64,000 nucleotides of DNA, from the NCBI GenBank assembly GCA_031549665.1, contig JAVBPJ010000002.1, positions 1 to 64,000 on the forward strand, written 5' to 3'. Below the pieces are notes generated by a model that was not told the DNA's origin, did no database searches, and saw only the letters and a list, made by a program, of their open reading frames with translations. Positions 46,969-55,004 of the stretch are shown piece by piece. This DNA is from Rikenella sp031549665 (GTDB lineage: Bacteria > Bacteroidota > Bacteroidia > Bacteroidales > Rikenellaceae). A program made the position numbers and the translations under genes. The number at the start of each line of letters is the position of its first letter. Within the stretch, counting starts at the first letter, position 1.

Positions 46969-47039
46969 TGACCCATGGTGTAATGGTAACACAGCAGATT
47001 TTGGTTCTGTTATTCTAGGTTCGAGTCCTGGTGGGTCAA
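46969..47039 (+). tRNA. tRNA-Gln (anticodon TTG)
   Basis: A 71-nt cloverleaf: acceptor TGACCCA/TGGGTCA, D-arm with AATGG, anticodon loop TTTTGGT giving anticodon TTG (reads CAA and CAG), T-loop with TTCGAGT, and discriminator A. CCA is not encoded. It has its own promoter and terminator. Confidence 0.95.
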
Positions 47040-47040
47040 C

Positions 47041-47078
47041 AAAAAGCGCTGCTAACAACCCTGTTAGCAGCGCTTTTT
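47041..47078 (+). terminator. Terminator of tRNA-Gln
   Basis: AAAAAGCGCTGCTAACA pairs with TGTTAGCAGCGCTTTTT around ACCC, starting 1 nt after the tRNA and ending in a T-run. Confidence 0.9.
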
Positions 47079-47186
47079 TGGTTCGATACCCCCTTAGTTC
47101 GATACCCTTCGGGTCCCCCGGCCCTGCGTTCTCCGTTTTCGGCCCGACACCGTCAATGATTCGAGCGAGGGTTCCGCCGTTTCCGG

Positions 47187-47759
47187 CTATTTCCCCAGTC
47201 GGTACGTGAAGGCGACTCCCGCCTTGTAGGGAATCCACTCGCCGCTTCCGTTCCAGCGGGCGTAGTAATCACCCGTCCGTTCGTCGATTCCGTAGTAATC
47301 CCCGCCGTGCCATCCGCCGCCCAGGTAGCAGTCCATTCCCCAGCGACGGTTCAGGGCAAACTGGTAGCCGACCGCCCCTCCGAAAGCTTTTCCCACCCCG
47401 TGCTGCACCTCGTACGAGGGGTGGCCCCACTTGCTCAGCTTGTAGGCGTCGAAAGCGGCGTAAACACCCACGTAAAACCCCCGGGCGCTCTCCCGGAAAT
47501 AGTACCGCCCTTCGGCGATCAACTGAAAGACCACATAGGGACGCCCATTGATGCTTTGCCACGGAGAGTAGACCGCGTCCACATTCAACCCCCAGTGTTT
47601 CCCGAGCGATGTCTCGACCGACAGGTTGGGCACCCCCACCGCCCAGTACAGAGCGTTCGCCTTGAGGCGCGTCCCGGCAGGTTCGCCAGCAAAACAGGGG
47701 ATTGAAACCGCGGTCGACAGCACAAACGCTGCAAAAATAATTCCAATGCTTTTTTTCAT
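47187..47759 (-). CDS. DUF3575 family outer-membrane protein
   Basis: A 190-residue protein with a signal peptide (residues 1-24, ending CFA) and a beta-barrel-like body. TRLKANALYWAVGVPNLSVE and GLNVDAVYSPWQSINGRP are characteristic of DUF3575, and the protein ends in an aromatic/basic TYRLGK. Family members often accompany fimbrial or other surface loci, but no such genes are adjacent here. Function is unknown. A TACTTTTG box sits upstream at 47780-47787. Confidence 0.85.
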   Translation of the reverse strand: MKKSIGIIFAAFVLSTAVSIPCFAGEPAGTRLKANALYWAVGVPNLSVETSLGKHWGLNVDAVYSPWQSINGRPYVVFQLIAEGRYYFRESARGFYVGVYAAFDAYKLSKWGHPSYEVQHGVGKAFGGAVGYQFALNRRWGMDCYLGGGWHGGDYYGIDERTGDYYARWNGSGEWIPYKAGVAFTYRLGK

Positions 47760-47779
47760 TGTTCCCGGATTTTGACTCC

Positions 47780-47787
47780 CAAAAGTA
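47780..47787 (-). promoter_or_regulatory. -7 box for the DUF3575 gene
   Basis: TACTTTTG on the minus strand 21 nt upstream of the start. The -33 element is not recognisable. Confidence 0.45.
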
Positions 47788-47830
47788 GTGGTTTTCTCCC
47801 GGCCGACTGCTCCGGATCGACAAAATAATG

Positions 47831-47838
47831 TACCTTTG
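47831..47838 (+). promoter_or_regulatory. -7 box for the SLBB exporter gene
   Basis: TACCTTTG on the plus strand, 20 nt before the ATG at 47859. It decides the start: an in-frame upstream GTG at 47838 overlaps the box. The leader (CTAATTTTTTTGTT) lacks a Shine-Dalgarno sequence. Confidence 0.6.
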
Positions 47839-47858
47839 TGTCAACTAATTTTTTTGTT

Positions 47859-50204
47859 ATGGTTCGAAGAATCGTCGGCGGATTCGCCCTCCTCGCAACT
47901 TTTAGTCTGGTGGCCGCTCAAGCGCAAAACCGCGTGGTTACGGAAGATATGATCCGGCAAGCGCAACAATTACAGGCCGGGACGCAGGCAGCCGCGATCG
48001 ACCCTCCCGCCCCCCGGTCCTCCACTTCAAAACCGCTCACTCACACCTCGGGCGACCGGACTCGGACCGTTTCAGACCCGGAAACCGCAACCGCTTTCGA
48101 GGCCCAACAACCAGCCGACACGACAAACGAAGCCGACCCGGCGAACAGCGTGTTCGGCCGCGAGATATTTTCGAACCGCAACCTCACCTTCGCTTCCTCG
48201 TACAACCTGCCCACTCCGGCAAACTACGTCATTGCAGGCGGCGACCGCCTGTTTATTGACTTTTGGGGCGTGGCCGCCGGCAGTTACGACGTAAAGGTAA
48301 CCCCCGACGGAACCATTTCGCTGGCCAACCTGGGCGTCATTCCGGTGGGAGGCGCCACCATCGAACAGGCCCTCCAGCGCATCAAATCGAAACTCGCGGG
48401 GTCGATCGCCGGGCTGGCCGACGGAAGCACCAAAATACAGCTTACCCTGGGCGATATCCGCTCGATCAAGGTGAACATCATCGGCGAAGCCCTCACGCCC
48501 GGCACCTACACGCTCCCCTCGCTGGCCACCCTGTTCAACGCGCTCTACCAGGCCGGCGGAGTAACCGACATCGGGTCGCTCCGCGACATCGAACTGCACC
48601 GGGACGGGAAAAAGATCACCTCGCTGGATGTGTACGAATACCTGCTGGGAGGGAAGCACGAAGTGAACATGGGATTGAAAGACAACGACCTGATCGTGGT
48701 CCGTCCCTACGAAAATCTGGTTCAAATCAGCGGAAACGTCAAACGGCCCCGCATCTACGAACTGCGCAAGGGAGAGACCCTGCAACAACTGTTCGATTAC
48801 AGCGGCGGCTTTATGGGAAAATCCTACACGGACAACGTAACCGTCAGCCGGAAAACCGGCCGCATGTACTCCATCCACACCGTCGGCAAGGAGCAATACC
48901 CCTCCTTTGTACTGACCGATGGCGATAGCGTAAGTGTCGGGGCTGTGATCGATCAGTTCGCCAACCGCATCTCGATCGAAGGCGCCGTGTGGCGTCCCGG
49001 CGCGTACGAACTTCCCGAGGGCGGGATGACCCTCAAAGGGTTGATTCAAAAGGCCGAGGGGATCCGGGGAGACGCCCTGATGAGCCGCGCCCAAATCATT
49101 CGGATGAAAGAAGATTACACGTGGGACATCGTCGCACTCGACCTGGGCGAGCTGTTGAACGGCCGGGTCGCGGACATTCCGCTCCAGCGGGAAGACCAGG
49201 TGCGCATCCCCTCCATCAACTCGCTGCGCGAGGGGCAGGTAATCGAAGTGCAGGGCGAGGTGATCACCCCCTCCACGCTGGATTACCGGGAAGGGATGAC
49301 CATCGAAGACGCCATCGTGCTTTCCGGAGGGCTGAGAGAGTCCGCCTCGCTGGCCCGCATCGAAGTGGCCCGCCGGATCAAAGACCCGAAATCGACCAAA
49401 ACCCCCGACCATATCGCCGACATCTTCGAATTCAACATCCGCGAGGACCTCGGATTGGGCGAGGGGGCCAGCTCGTTCGTGCTGAAACCCTTCGACGAAG
49501 TATTCATCCGCCGCTCGCCCGGGTACAGCCATCAACGTTTGGTAAATATATCGGGAGAAATTCTCTTCTCCGGAGACTACGCCATGAAGACCAACAACCA
49601 CCGGTTGAGCGACCTGATCGAACAGGCAGGAGGTCTCACTCCCGAAGCCTATCCCGAGGGAGCCTACCTTGCCCGGCGTTACACCGAAACACAGAAATAC
49701 CGGAAACAGGCGCTCGAACGGTTGGCCCGCCGCAACGAGCGTCTCCTCAAAGACACCCTCTCGGCCGAAGAGATCGGCTCCATGCTGGACGTCTATCCCG
49801 TGGCCGTCAACCTCCTTGCGGCTCTTGAAAAGCCGAACGGCCCCGACAACATCACCCTGCAAGAGGGAGACCGCCTGGTGATTCCTCAACTCGACAATAC
49901 CGTTACCATCAGCGGAAACGGGATTCAGTTCCCCAACACCGTGGTGTACGTGAAGGGAGCCAAGTTGAAAGACTACATTGCAAACGCCGGGGGATACGCC
50001 CCTCGCGCCCGCAAACAACCTTTCGTGATCTACGCCAACGGATCGAGCGACGTGAAGCGTGGATTGCATCGACCCCGCATTGAACCCGGTTGCGAAATTG
50101 TCGTATTGCAAAAACCCGAACGCGACGGGATGAGCGCCGCCGAGGTGATGAGCCTCTCCACCAGCGCGGTTTCCATGGCCGCAGTGGTTGCCTCGCTCCT
50201 CTAA
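47859..50204 (+). CDS. Polysaccharide export (Wza-like) protein with multiple SLBB domains
   Basis: A 781-residue exported protein. A signal peptide (~1-22) is followed by a low-complexity Thr/Ala/Pro region, then the Poly_export domain (NYVIAGGDRLFIDFWGVAAG, DGTISLANLGVIPVGG, ~120-200). Several SLBB repeats follow: INIIGEALTPGTYTLPS-like, VQISGNVKRPRIYELRKGE, ISIEGAVWRPGAYELPEGG, IEVQGEVITPSTLDY, VNISGEILFSGDYAM and VTISGNGIQFPN. The C-terminus has a short hydrophobic helix. In other bacteria such proteins form the outer-membrane exit for capsule or exopolysaccharide. No Wzc kinase or glycosyltransferase cluster follows; the next gene is waaA, 21 bp away. Confidence 0.9.
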   Translation: MVRRIVGGFALLATFSLVAAQAQNRVVTEDMIRQAQQLQAGTQAAAIDPPAPRSSTSKPLTHTSGDRTRTVSDPETATAFEAQQPADTTNEADPANSVFGREIFSNRNLTFASSYNLPTPANYVIAGGDRLFIDFWGVAAGSYDVKVTPDGTISLANLGVIPVGGATIEQALQRIKSKLAGSIAGLADGSTKIQLTLGDIRSIKVNIIGEALTPGTYTLPSLATLFNALYQAGGVTDIGSLRDIELHRDGKKITSLDVYEYLLGGKHEVNMGLKDNDLIVVRPYENLVQISGNVKRPRIYELRKGETLQQLFDYSGGFMGKSYTDNVTVSRKTGRMYSIHTVGKEQYPSFVLTDGDSVSVGAVIDQFANRISIEGAVWRPGAYELPEGGMTLKGLIQKAEGIRGDALMSRAQIIRMKEDYTWDIVALDLGELLNGRVADIPLQREDQVRIPSINSLREGQVIEVQGEVITPSTLDYREGMTIEDAIVLSGGLRESASLARIEVARRIKDPKSTKTPDHIADIFEFNIREDLGLGEGASSFVLKPFDEVFIRRSPGYSHQRLVNISGEILFSGDYAMKTNNHRLSDLIEQAGGLTPEAYPEGAYLARRYTETQKYRKQALERLARRNERLLKDTLSAEEIGSMLDVYPVAVNLLAALEKPNGPDNITLQEGDRLVIPQLDNTVTISGNGIQFPNTVVYVKGAKLKDYIANAGGYAPRARKQPFVIYANGSSDVKRGLHRPRIEPGCEIVVLQKPERDGMSAAEVMSLSTSAVSMAAVVASLL

Positions 50205-50225
50205 CAACACGTCGCCCCAAGCCGG

Positions 50226-51476
50226 ATGGAATTCATTTACAACATAGCGATCCGGCTGTTTGGTGCGGGAATTTCCCTGGCCGCGCCGTTCCACCGCAAA
50301 GCGAAACTGTTGGCCCGGGGGCGAAAGGGGCTGCTACCCCGTATCGAGCGTGAACTGGGCGCCGGCCAGGCCCAGAAACCGACCCTTTGGATGCACTGCG
50401 CCTCGCTCGGCGAGTTCGAGCAGGGAAGGCCGTTGCTCGAAGCTTTCCGGGCCGAACATCCCCACTGGCGCATCGTACTCACCTTTTTCTCGCCCTCGGG
50501 GTACGAAGTGCGTAAAAATTACGCCGGGGCCGACCACATCTTCTACCTGCCCGCCGACATTCCGCAAAACGCACGGCGTTTTGTCCGCGCCGTCCAACCC
50601 CGACTGGCCCTGTTTGTCAAGTACGAATACTGGTTCAACTACCTCAACGAACTTAAACGCGCGGGGGTTCCGAGCGCCGTGGTATCGGCGATTTTCCGCC
50701 CCGCAGACCGCTTTTTCAAGCCCCGGGGAGGTTTCGCCCGGAAGACCCTGCGGCTGGTTGGCCATTTTTTCGTGCAGGATCAACGTTCGGCCGAACTGCT
50801 CACAGGCATCGGGATCGAACAGGCCACCGTCAGCGGAGACACCCGTTTCGACCGCGTGTTGACCTTGGCGCAGGCCGCCCCCTCCATCCCCCTGATCCGG
50901 GCTTTCGCGCAGGGTTCCCAGCCGGTTCTTGTGTGCGGAAGCACCTGGCCCGACGACGAAGCGCACATCATGGAGTACCTGAAACAACGCCCCGGGGTGA
51001 AGTGCATCCTGGTGCCGCACGAGATACATCCCGATGCGATCGACCGCCTGATCGCCGCAAGCGGCCGACAAGGCGTACGCTACACGCAAGCGAACGCTCC
51101 GGAAGAGCTGGCCGGGACCACCCTGCTGGTGGTAGACACCATCGGGCTGCTCTCGGGCATATACAGCGCAGGCACGGTCGCCTACGTAGGCGGAGGGTTC
51201 GGGCGCGGGATCCACAACACCCTCGAAGCCGCCGTTTGGGGGATCCCCGTCGTTTTCGGCCCCAACTACCACGCCTTTGCCGAAGCGGAAGGGCTGATCG
51301 CCCAGGGGGCAGCCCGCTCCGTCGATTCGGGCAAAGCCCTGGAGCAGACACTCGACGGCTGGTTTCCGCCCACGGGGGAGCAGGCGCGGCAGGAGGCCGG
51401 CGACCGGGCCGCTCAATTTGTACGCTCCCGCGCCGGAGCCACCCGAATCATTCTCGATCACCTGGGCATCGAGTAA
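50226..51476 (+). CDS. waaA: 3-deoxy-D-manno-octulosonic acid (Kdo) transferase
   Basis: A 416-residue inner-membrane GT that adds Kdo to lipid A precursor. The N-terminus carries a membrane-associated helix (YNIAIRLFGAGISLAA). Motifs include LWMHCASLGEFEQGRPLLEA, LFVKYEYWFNYLNELKRAGV, VLVCGSTWPDDEAHIM, ILVPHEIHPDAIDRLI and AYVGGGFGRGIHNTLEAAVWGIPVVFGP (shown in part). It is downstream of the SLBB exporter, in an envelope-biogenesis run with the SPOR-like gene and lgt. Confidence 0.94.
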   Translation: MEFIYNIAIRLFGAGISLAAPFHRKAKLLARGRKGLLPRIERELGAGQAQKPTLWMHCASLGEFEQGRPLLEAFRAEHPHWRIVLTFFSPSGYEVRKNYAGADHIFYLPADIPQNARRFVRAVQPRLALFVKYEYWFNYLNELKRAGVPSAVVSAIFRPADRFFKPRGGFARKTLRLVGHFFVQDQRSAELLTGIGIEQATVSGDTRFDRVLTLAQAAPSIPLIRAFAQGSQPVLVCGSTWPDDEAHIMEYLKQRPGVKCILVPHEIHPDAIDRLIAASGRQGVRYTQANAPEELAGTTLLVVDTIGLLSGIYSAGTVAYVGGGFGRGIHNTLEAAVWGIPVVFGPNYHAFAEAEGLIAQGAARSVDSGKALEQTLDGWFPPTGEQARQEAGDRAAQFVRSRAGATRIILDHLGIE

Positions 51477-51481
51477 TTCCG

Positions 51482-51489
51482 TATCTTTG
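51482..51489 (+). promoter_or_regulatory. -7 box for the SPOR-like gene
   Basis: TATCTTTG just after the waaA stop, 21 nt upstream of the ATG at 51511. No TTG at the -33 position. This suggests an internal promoter for the following genes. Confidence 0.5.
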
Positions 51490-51510
51490 CCTGCACACGC
51501 CCCCTCTGTT

Positions 51511-52311
51511 ATGAACTACCGAAATTCCTTTCCGTTTTTGCTGATCGGCGCACTGTCGTTGGCAGGAACCGCTCCGCTGTCAGCTCAGAAAGCCGCCAAA
51601 AAAGCCGACCTCGAGGCAATCACCCACCAAACTGCCGCGCCGGCCCCGCAGGCCACGCCCGCAACACCGCCGAAAAGCCCCACGCTGGTGGTATCGCAAA
51701 CCGCTCCGGCGGGCGGAACCCGCACCCGCCTGACCCCCGCCGAGCAACTGGTAAAAAGCCTGTACGACCGCAAAGTGGAGCTGCAGGCCGAAGTCGATCT
51801 GCTGGGCCGCGACCTGACCACCGCCCGAGGCCATAAAGCCAAGAAAATCACCCGCGAGATCGAAACGCGCGCCAGCGAAATGGCCCTGATCGACCGCAAG
51901 CTCGAAGCCATGCCCAAGTCGGCCCTGGCGGTACTTCCCGGCTACGCCGCCGCACCCGCCGGGGAATCGACCGCACCGCAAGAGGCGGTCGAGCGGCCCG
52001 GCGAACCGCCGATCGTGATTTGCGAAGCCGACCCGCCCGTTACCCGGCAGATCGTCGCTTCGACCCCCACCTACCACGTGCAAATCGCCGCCCTGAGCCA
52101 GCCCGTGAACCTGTTCCGGTTCGCCGACCTGGGGCGCGAAATGGTGCAGGAGTTGAAGGTTTCCGACCGGCTGTGGATCTACTACTACGGAAGCTATCCC
52201 AGCTACGCCGAAGCCTCGAACGCGGCCCAAACCCTGCGTAAAAAGCCCGATTACAAAGACGCGTTCGTGATCGCCGTGCAAAACGGGGCGCGCGTTCCCA
52301 TCACCAAATAA
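51511..52311 (+). CDS. Exported protein with C-terminal SPOR-like domain
   Basis: A 266-residue protein with a signal peptide (~1-25, ending LSA), an Ala/Pro/Thr-rich linker, and a predicted coiled coil (~76-133, EQLVKSLYDRKVELQAEVDL onward). The C-terminal ~70-residue segment beginning YHVQIAALSQPVNLFRF reads like a SPOR (peptidoglycan-binding) domain: IYYYGSYPSYAEASNAAQTL is the usual second half. The start at 51511 follows the -7 box and gives the signal peptide; upstream in-frame sequence overlaps waaA. A septal or cell-wall role is inference. Confidence 0.8.
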   Translation: MNYRNSFPFLLIGALSLAGTAPLSAQKAAKKADLEAITHQTAAPAPQATPATPPKSPTLVVSQTAPAGGTRTRLTPAEQLVKSLYDRKVELQAEVDLLGRDLTTARGHKAKKITREIETRASEMALIDRKLEAMPKSALAVLPGYAAAPAGESTAPQEAVERPGEPPIVICEADPPVTRQIVASTPTYHVQIAALSQPVNLFRFADLGREMVQELKVSDRLWIYYYGSYPSYAEASNAAQTLRKKPDYKDAFVIAVQNGARVPITK

Positions 52312-52324
52312 TTCCCCCGCCACC

Positions 52325-53203
52325 ATGACCCCTCTTGCCGTTGTTTGGGACGTCAATCCCGTAGCTTTCAATATTTTCGGCATCGACATCGCCTGGTACG
52401 GCGTGATGTGGAGCCTTTCCCTTGCCGTTGGATACTGGCTGTTCAGCCGGATCCTCCGCCACGAAGGGCTCGATCCGCGCATGGCCGACTCGGCCTTCTT
52501 TTACGTGATCTTCTCGACCGTGATCGGCGCCCGGCTGGGGCATTGCCTTTTTTACGAACCTGCCGACTATTTTCTCCACCCCTTCATGTCCGACTTCCCC
52601 TGGATCAAGCTGCTCGACATGCGCGGTGGCGGACTGGCCAGCCACGGGGCTGCGCTGGGGATTTTGGTGGGGCTTTGGCTCTACTGCCGCAAGTGGCACG
52701 TTCCCTACATTTGGAGTCTGGACCGCATCGGAATCATCGTCGCCGTTACCGGAGCCATGATCCGCTTCGGCAACCTGATGAACTCCGAGATTTACGGCAC
52801 CGCTACCGACCTGCCCTGGGGATTCGTCTTCGTACGGACGGGCGAGGTGGTGCCGATGCACCCCACGCAAATTTACGAGGCAGTGGCCTACCTGCTCCTG
52901 TTCGGCGTGCTGGCGTGGCTGTTCTGGAAAACCGAGACCCGCAACCGCCGGGGAGTGCTTTTCGGCATTTTCATCACGTGGCTCTTCGCGGCGCGGTTCG
53001 TGATCGAGACCATCAAGCAGCCGCAGGTTTCGTTCGAACAGGGAATGAGCCTCAACATGGGCCAATGGCTGAGCCTTCCCTTCATCGTGGCAGGGATCAT
53101 TATTTTGGTGATCGCCCTGCAACGCGCTCCCAAACCTTACGAGGGGATGCCCCAGCCTGACAGCCACCTGCACAAACGCCAGCAGAAAAAGGGCAAAAAA
53201 TAA
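52325..53203 (+). CDS. lgt: Prolipoprotein diacylglyceryl transferase
   Basis: A 292-residue inner-membrane enzyme that attaches diacylglycerol to the lipobox Cys of prolipoproteins. It has about seven helices. Conserved segments are IAWYGVMWSLSLAVGYWLF, GARLGHCLFYEP, RGGGLASHGAALGILVGLW (catalytic His region), IRFGNLMNSEIYG and VPMHPTQIYEAVAYLLLF. The lysine-rich tail is cytoplasmic. It lies 13 bp after the SPOR-like gene. The window's own lipoproteins (24511 and 39401) would be among its substrates. Confidence 0.96.
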   Translation: MTPLAVVWDVNPVAFNIFGIDIAWYGVMWSLSLAVGYWLFSRILRHEGLDPRMADSAFFYVIFSTVIGARLGHCLFYEPADYFLHPFMSDFPWIKLLDMRGGGLASHGAALGILVGLWLYCRKWHVPYIWSLDRIGIIVAVTGAMIRFGNLMNSEIYGTATDLPWGFVFVRTGEVVPMHPTQIYEAVAYLLLFGVLAWLFWKTETRNRRGVLFGIFITWLFAARFVIETIKQPQVSFEQGMSLNMGQWLSLPFIVAGIIILVIALQRAPKPYEGMPQPDSHLHKRQQKKGKK

Positions 53204-53213
53204 CCTCCTCTCC

Positions 53214-53768
53214 ATGCACCCCATTTCGGAAATTCTGCGCAACCGGCTGCTCCAGCACCTGCCCGTCGCTCTCGACGGGATCGGGACGTTGCGCCTGGAG
53301 CATACCCCCTGCGAGCGGATCGAGCAGGGGCGGCGGCTCGCTCCGCCCAGCCGGACGGTCGTACTCGACTGGGGGCAGTTCGAGGCTCCGACTCTCTCCC
53401 GCCTGGTGGCCGATTGCTATCAACTGCCCGCCGAGGGGGTCGCCTCCATGATCGACGAGTGGCGAGGGGCGTGTGCCGACGAGAACAACGGGCTGTGGAT
53501 CGAAGGCGTGGGAGCCATCTTCCCCTCCGAGGGTTGCTTTTCGGCCGATCCGGCGCTTACCGAACAACTAAACTCGCTGGTATTCGGCCCGGTTACGCTG
53601 CCCCAGCCCCGCGAAAGCCGCGAACGCAACCGCGGCCCCATGCCGGCCCCGCGGAAGAAGAGTCCGCACAGTTACCGGCTTCCGATCCTGGTCGCGCTCA
53701 TTGCGGCGGGAGCGCTCGCCTACCTGATCTTCTACCTGCTGCAACACACCTCGTTGTTGACGCCGTAA
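53214..53768 (+). CDS. HU-CCDC81-like protein with C-terminal membrane anchor
   Basis: A 184-residue protein. Residues ~5-55 (ILRNRLLQHLPVALDGIGTL, then APPSRTVVLDWG) and ~60-110 (LSRLVADCYQ ... NNGLWIEGVGAIFPSEG) look like two tandem HU/IHF-like units of the prokaryotic HU-CCDC81 type found in Bacteroidetes. There, PGFGTF-like and P-P-R/S-x-x-V motifs recur. A Pro/Arg-rich linker (~128-154) leads to a membrane helix (~155-176). It starts 10 bp after lgt. Relatives often end in a SPOR domain and may link envelope and DNA or septum; here the SPOR part is missing. The family call is my reading. Confidence 0.6.
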   Translation: MHPISEILRNRLLQHLPVALDGIGTLRLEHTPCERIEQGRRLAPPSRTVVLDWGQFEAPTLSRLVADCYQLPAEGVASMIDEWRGACADENNGLWIEGVGAIFPSEGCFSADPALTEQLNSLVFGPVTLPQPRESRERNRGPMPAPRKKSPHSYRLPILVALIAAGALAYLIFYLLQHTSLLTP

Positions 53769-53792
53769 TTCCCCCGAACAGAACATCTTACT

Positions 53793-53829
53793 CTTGCCCC
53801 CACGTCCTTGAACGGATTGCGGGGGCAAG
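53793..53829. terminator. Possible terminator between convergent HU-like gene and tsaD
   Basis: CTTGCCCCC pairs with GGGGGCAAG around a 19-nt loop, 24 bp after the plus-strand stop. The stem is GC-rich but the T-tract (CTTTCCTTT) is weak. Confidence 0.55.
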
Positions 53830-53916
53830 CTTTCCTTTGGTTTCGACCAAAGTAGATTAGGACGGGAAAGGGTGGGCTACAGGGGGGCGGGGCGGCGGCG
53901 AAACGGGAGTGGTCGC

Positions 53917-54957
53917 CTATTTGCCGCCTTGCAGCAATTCGGCGGCGCGGGCTGCCGGGGCCACATCGAGCGAGGCAAACTCCTCGCGCAGGTATTTGTA
54001 GTATCCCGTGATGGCCACCATGGCGGCGTTGTCGGTGGTCAGGGCCCGTTCGGGCAGGTAGGTCTCCCATCCCTGCCGCCGGCCCAATTCCTGCAGGGCG
54101 TCGCGCAGTCCCGAGTTGGCCGATACGCCGCCGGCGATGGCGACCTCGGTTACTTCGTACTGTTTGGCGGCCCGGGTCAGTTTTTGAAGCAGGATGTCGA
54201 TGATGGTGGCCTGCAACGAAGCGGCCAGATCGGCCTTGCGGCGTTCGATGAACGCGGGGTCTTCGGCCATTTGGTCGCGCAGGAAGTAGAGGAACGAGGT
54301 TTTCAGTCCGCTGAAGCTGAAATCCAGCCCGTCGACCGACGGTTTGGCAAATTTGAACGCCCGGGGGTCGCCCTCCTTGGCCAGACGGTCGATCACCGGC
54401 CCGCCCGGGTAGGGAAGCCCCATCACTTTGGCGCATTTGTCGAACGCCTCGCCCGCCGCATCGTCGATGGTCGATCCCACCACCTCCATGTCGAGGTAGT
54501 CGCGCACCAGCACAATTTGGGTATGCCCCCCCGACACCAGCAGACACAGAAAGGGGAAACGCGGAGAGCGGGCCGGCCGGTCGGGGAACTTGAGAAAATG
54601 CGCCAGGATGTGAGCTTGCAGGTGGTTCACCTCGATCATCGGGGTGTTTTGAGCGATGGCGAAGCCTTTGGCAAAGGAGAGTCCCACCAGCAGCGATCCC
54701 AGCAGGCCCGGCCCGCGCGTGAAGGCGATGCCGTCCACCTGGTCGGGGGTAACGCCCGCCCGTTTGAGCGCCACGTCCACCACGGGCAGGATGTTTTGTC
54801 CGTGCGCCCGCGAGGCCAGTTCGGGAATCACCCCGCCGTAGGCGGCGTGTACGGCCTGCGAGGCGATCTCGTTCGAAAGCACCACTCCGTCGCGGACTAC
54901 GGCCGCCGAGGTGTCGTCGCACGAGGATTCGATGCCGAGGATCGTAATGTTTTTCAT
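53917..54957 (-). CDS. tsaD: tRNA N6-threonylcarbamoyladenosine transferase subunit TsaD
   Basis: A 346-residue ASKHA-fold enzyme that transfers threonylcarbamoyl to A37 of ANN-decoding tRNAs, together with TsaB and TsaE. It shows ILGIESSCDDTSAAVV, ASRAHGQNILPVV, the metal-binding EVNHLQAHILAHFL (H-x3-H), LLVSGGHTQIVLV, DDAAGEAFDKCAKVMGLPYP and AIAGGVSANSGLRDAL. The start at 54957 (MKNITILGIESS) follows a TACCTTTG box at 54964-54971; an open frame extends upstream without family similarity. Confidence 0.96.
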   Translation of the reverse strand: MKNITILGIESSCDDTSAAVVRDGVVLSNEIASQAVHAAYGGVIPELASRAHGQNILPVVDVALKRAGVTPDQVDGIAFTRGPGLLGSLLVGLSFAKGFAIAQNTPMIEVNHLQAHILAHFLKFPDRPARSPRFPFLCLLVSGGHTQIVLVRDYLDMEVVGSTIDDAAGEAFDKCAKVMGLPYPGGPVIDRLAKEGDPRAFKFAKPSVDGLDFSFSGLKTSFLYFLRDQMAEDPAFIERRKADLAASLQATIIDILLQKLTRAAKQYEVTEVAIAGGVSANSGLRDALQELGRRQGWETYLPERALTTDNAAMVAITGYYKYLREEFASLDVAPAARAAELLQGGK

Positions 54958-54963
54958 CGCCTG

Positions 54964-54971
54964 CAAAGGTA
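54964..54971 (-). promoter_or_regulatory. -7 box for tsaD
   Basis: TACCTTTG on the minus strand only 6 nt upstream of the tsaD ATG, so the transcript would have almost no leader. Confidence 0.5.
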
Positions 54972-55004
54972 TGTTTTTCTTTCGCTCATGGGGTCGGTCC
55001 CGGG

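Noticed and set aside
47838..47858. Upstream GTG start for the SLBB exporter
   Set aside because: It coincides with the end of the TACCTTTG -7 box, so it would not be in the transcript.
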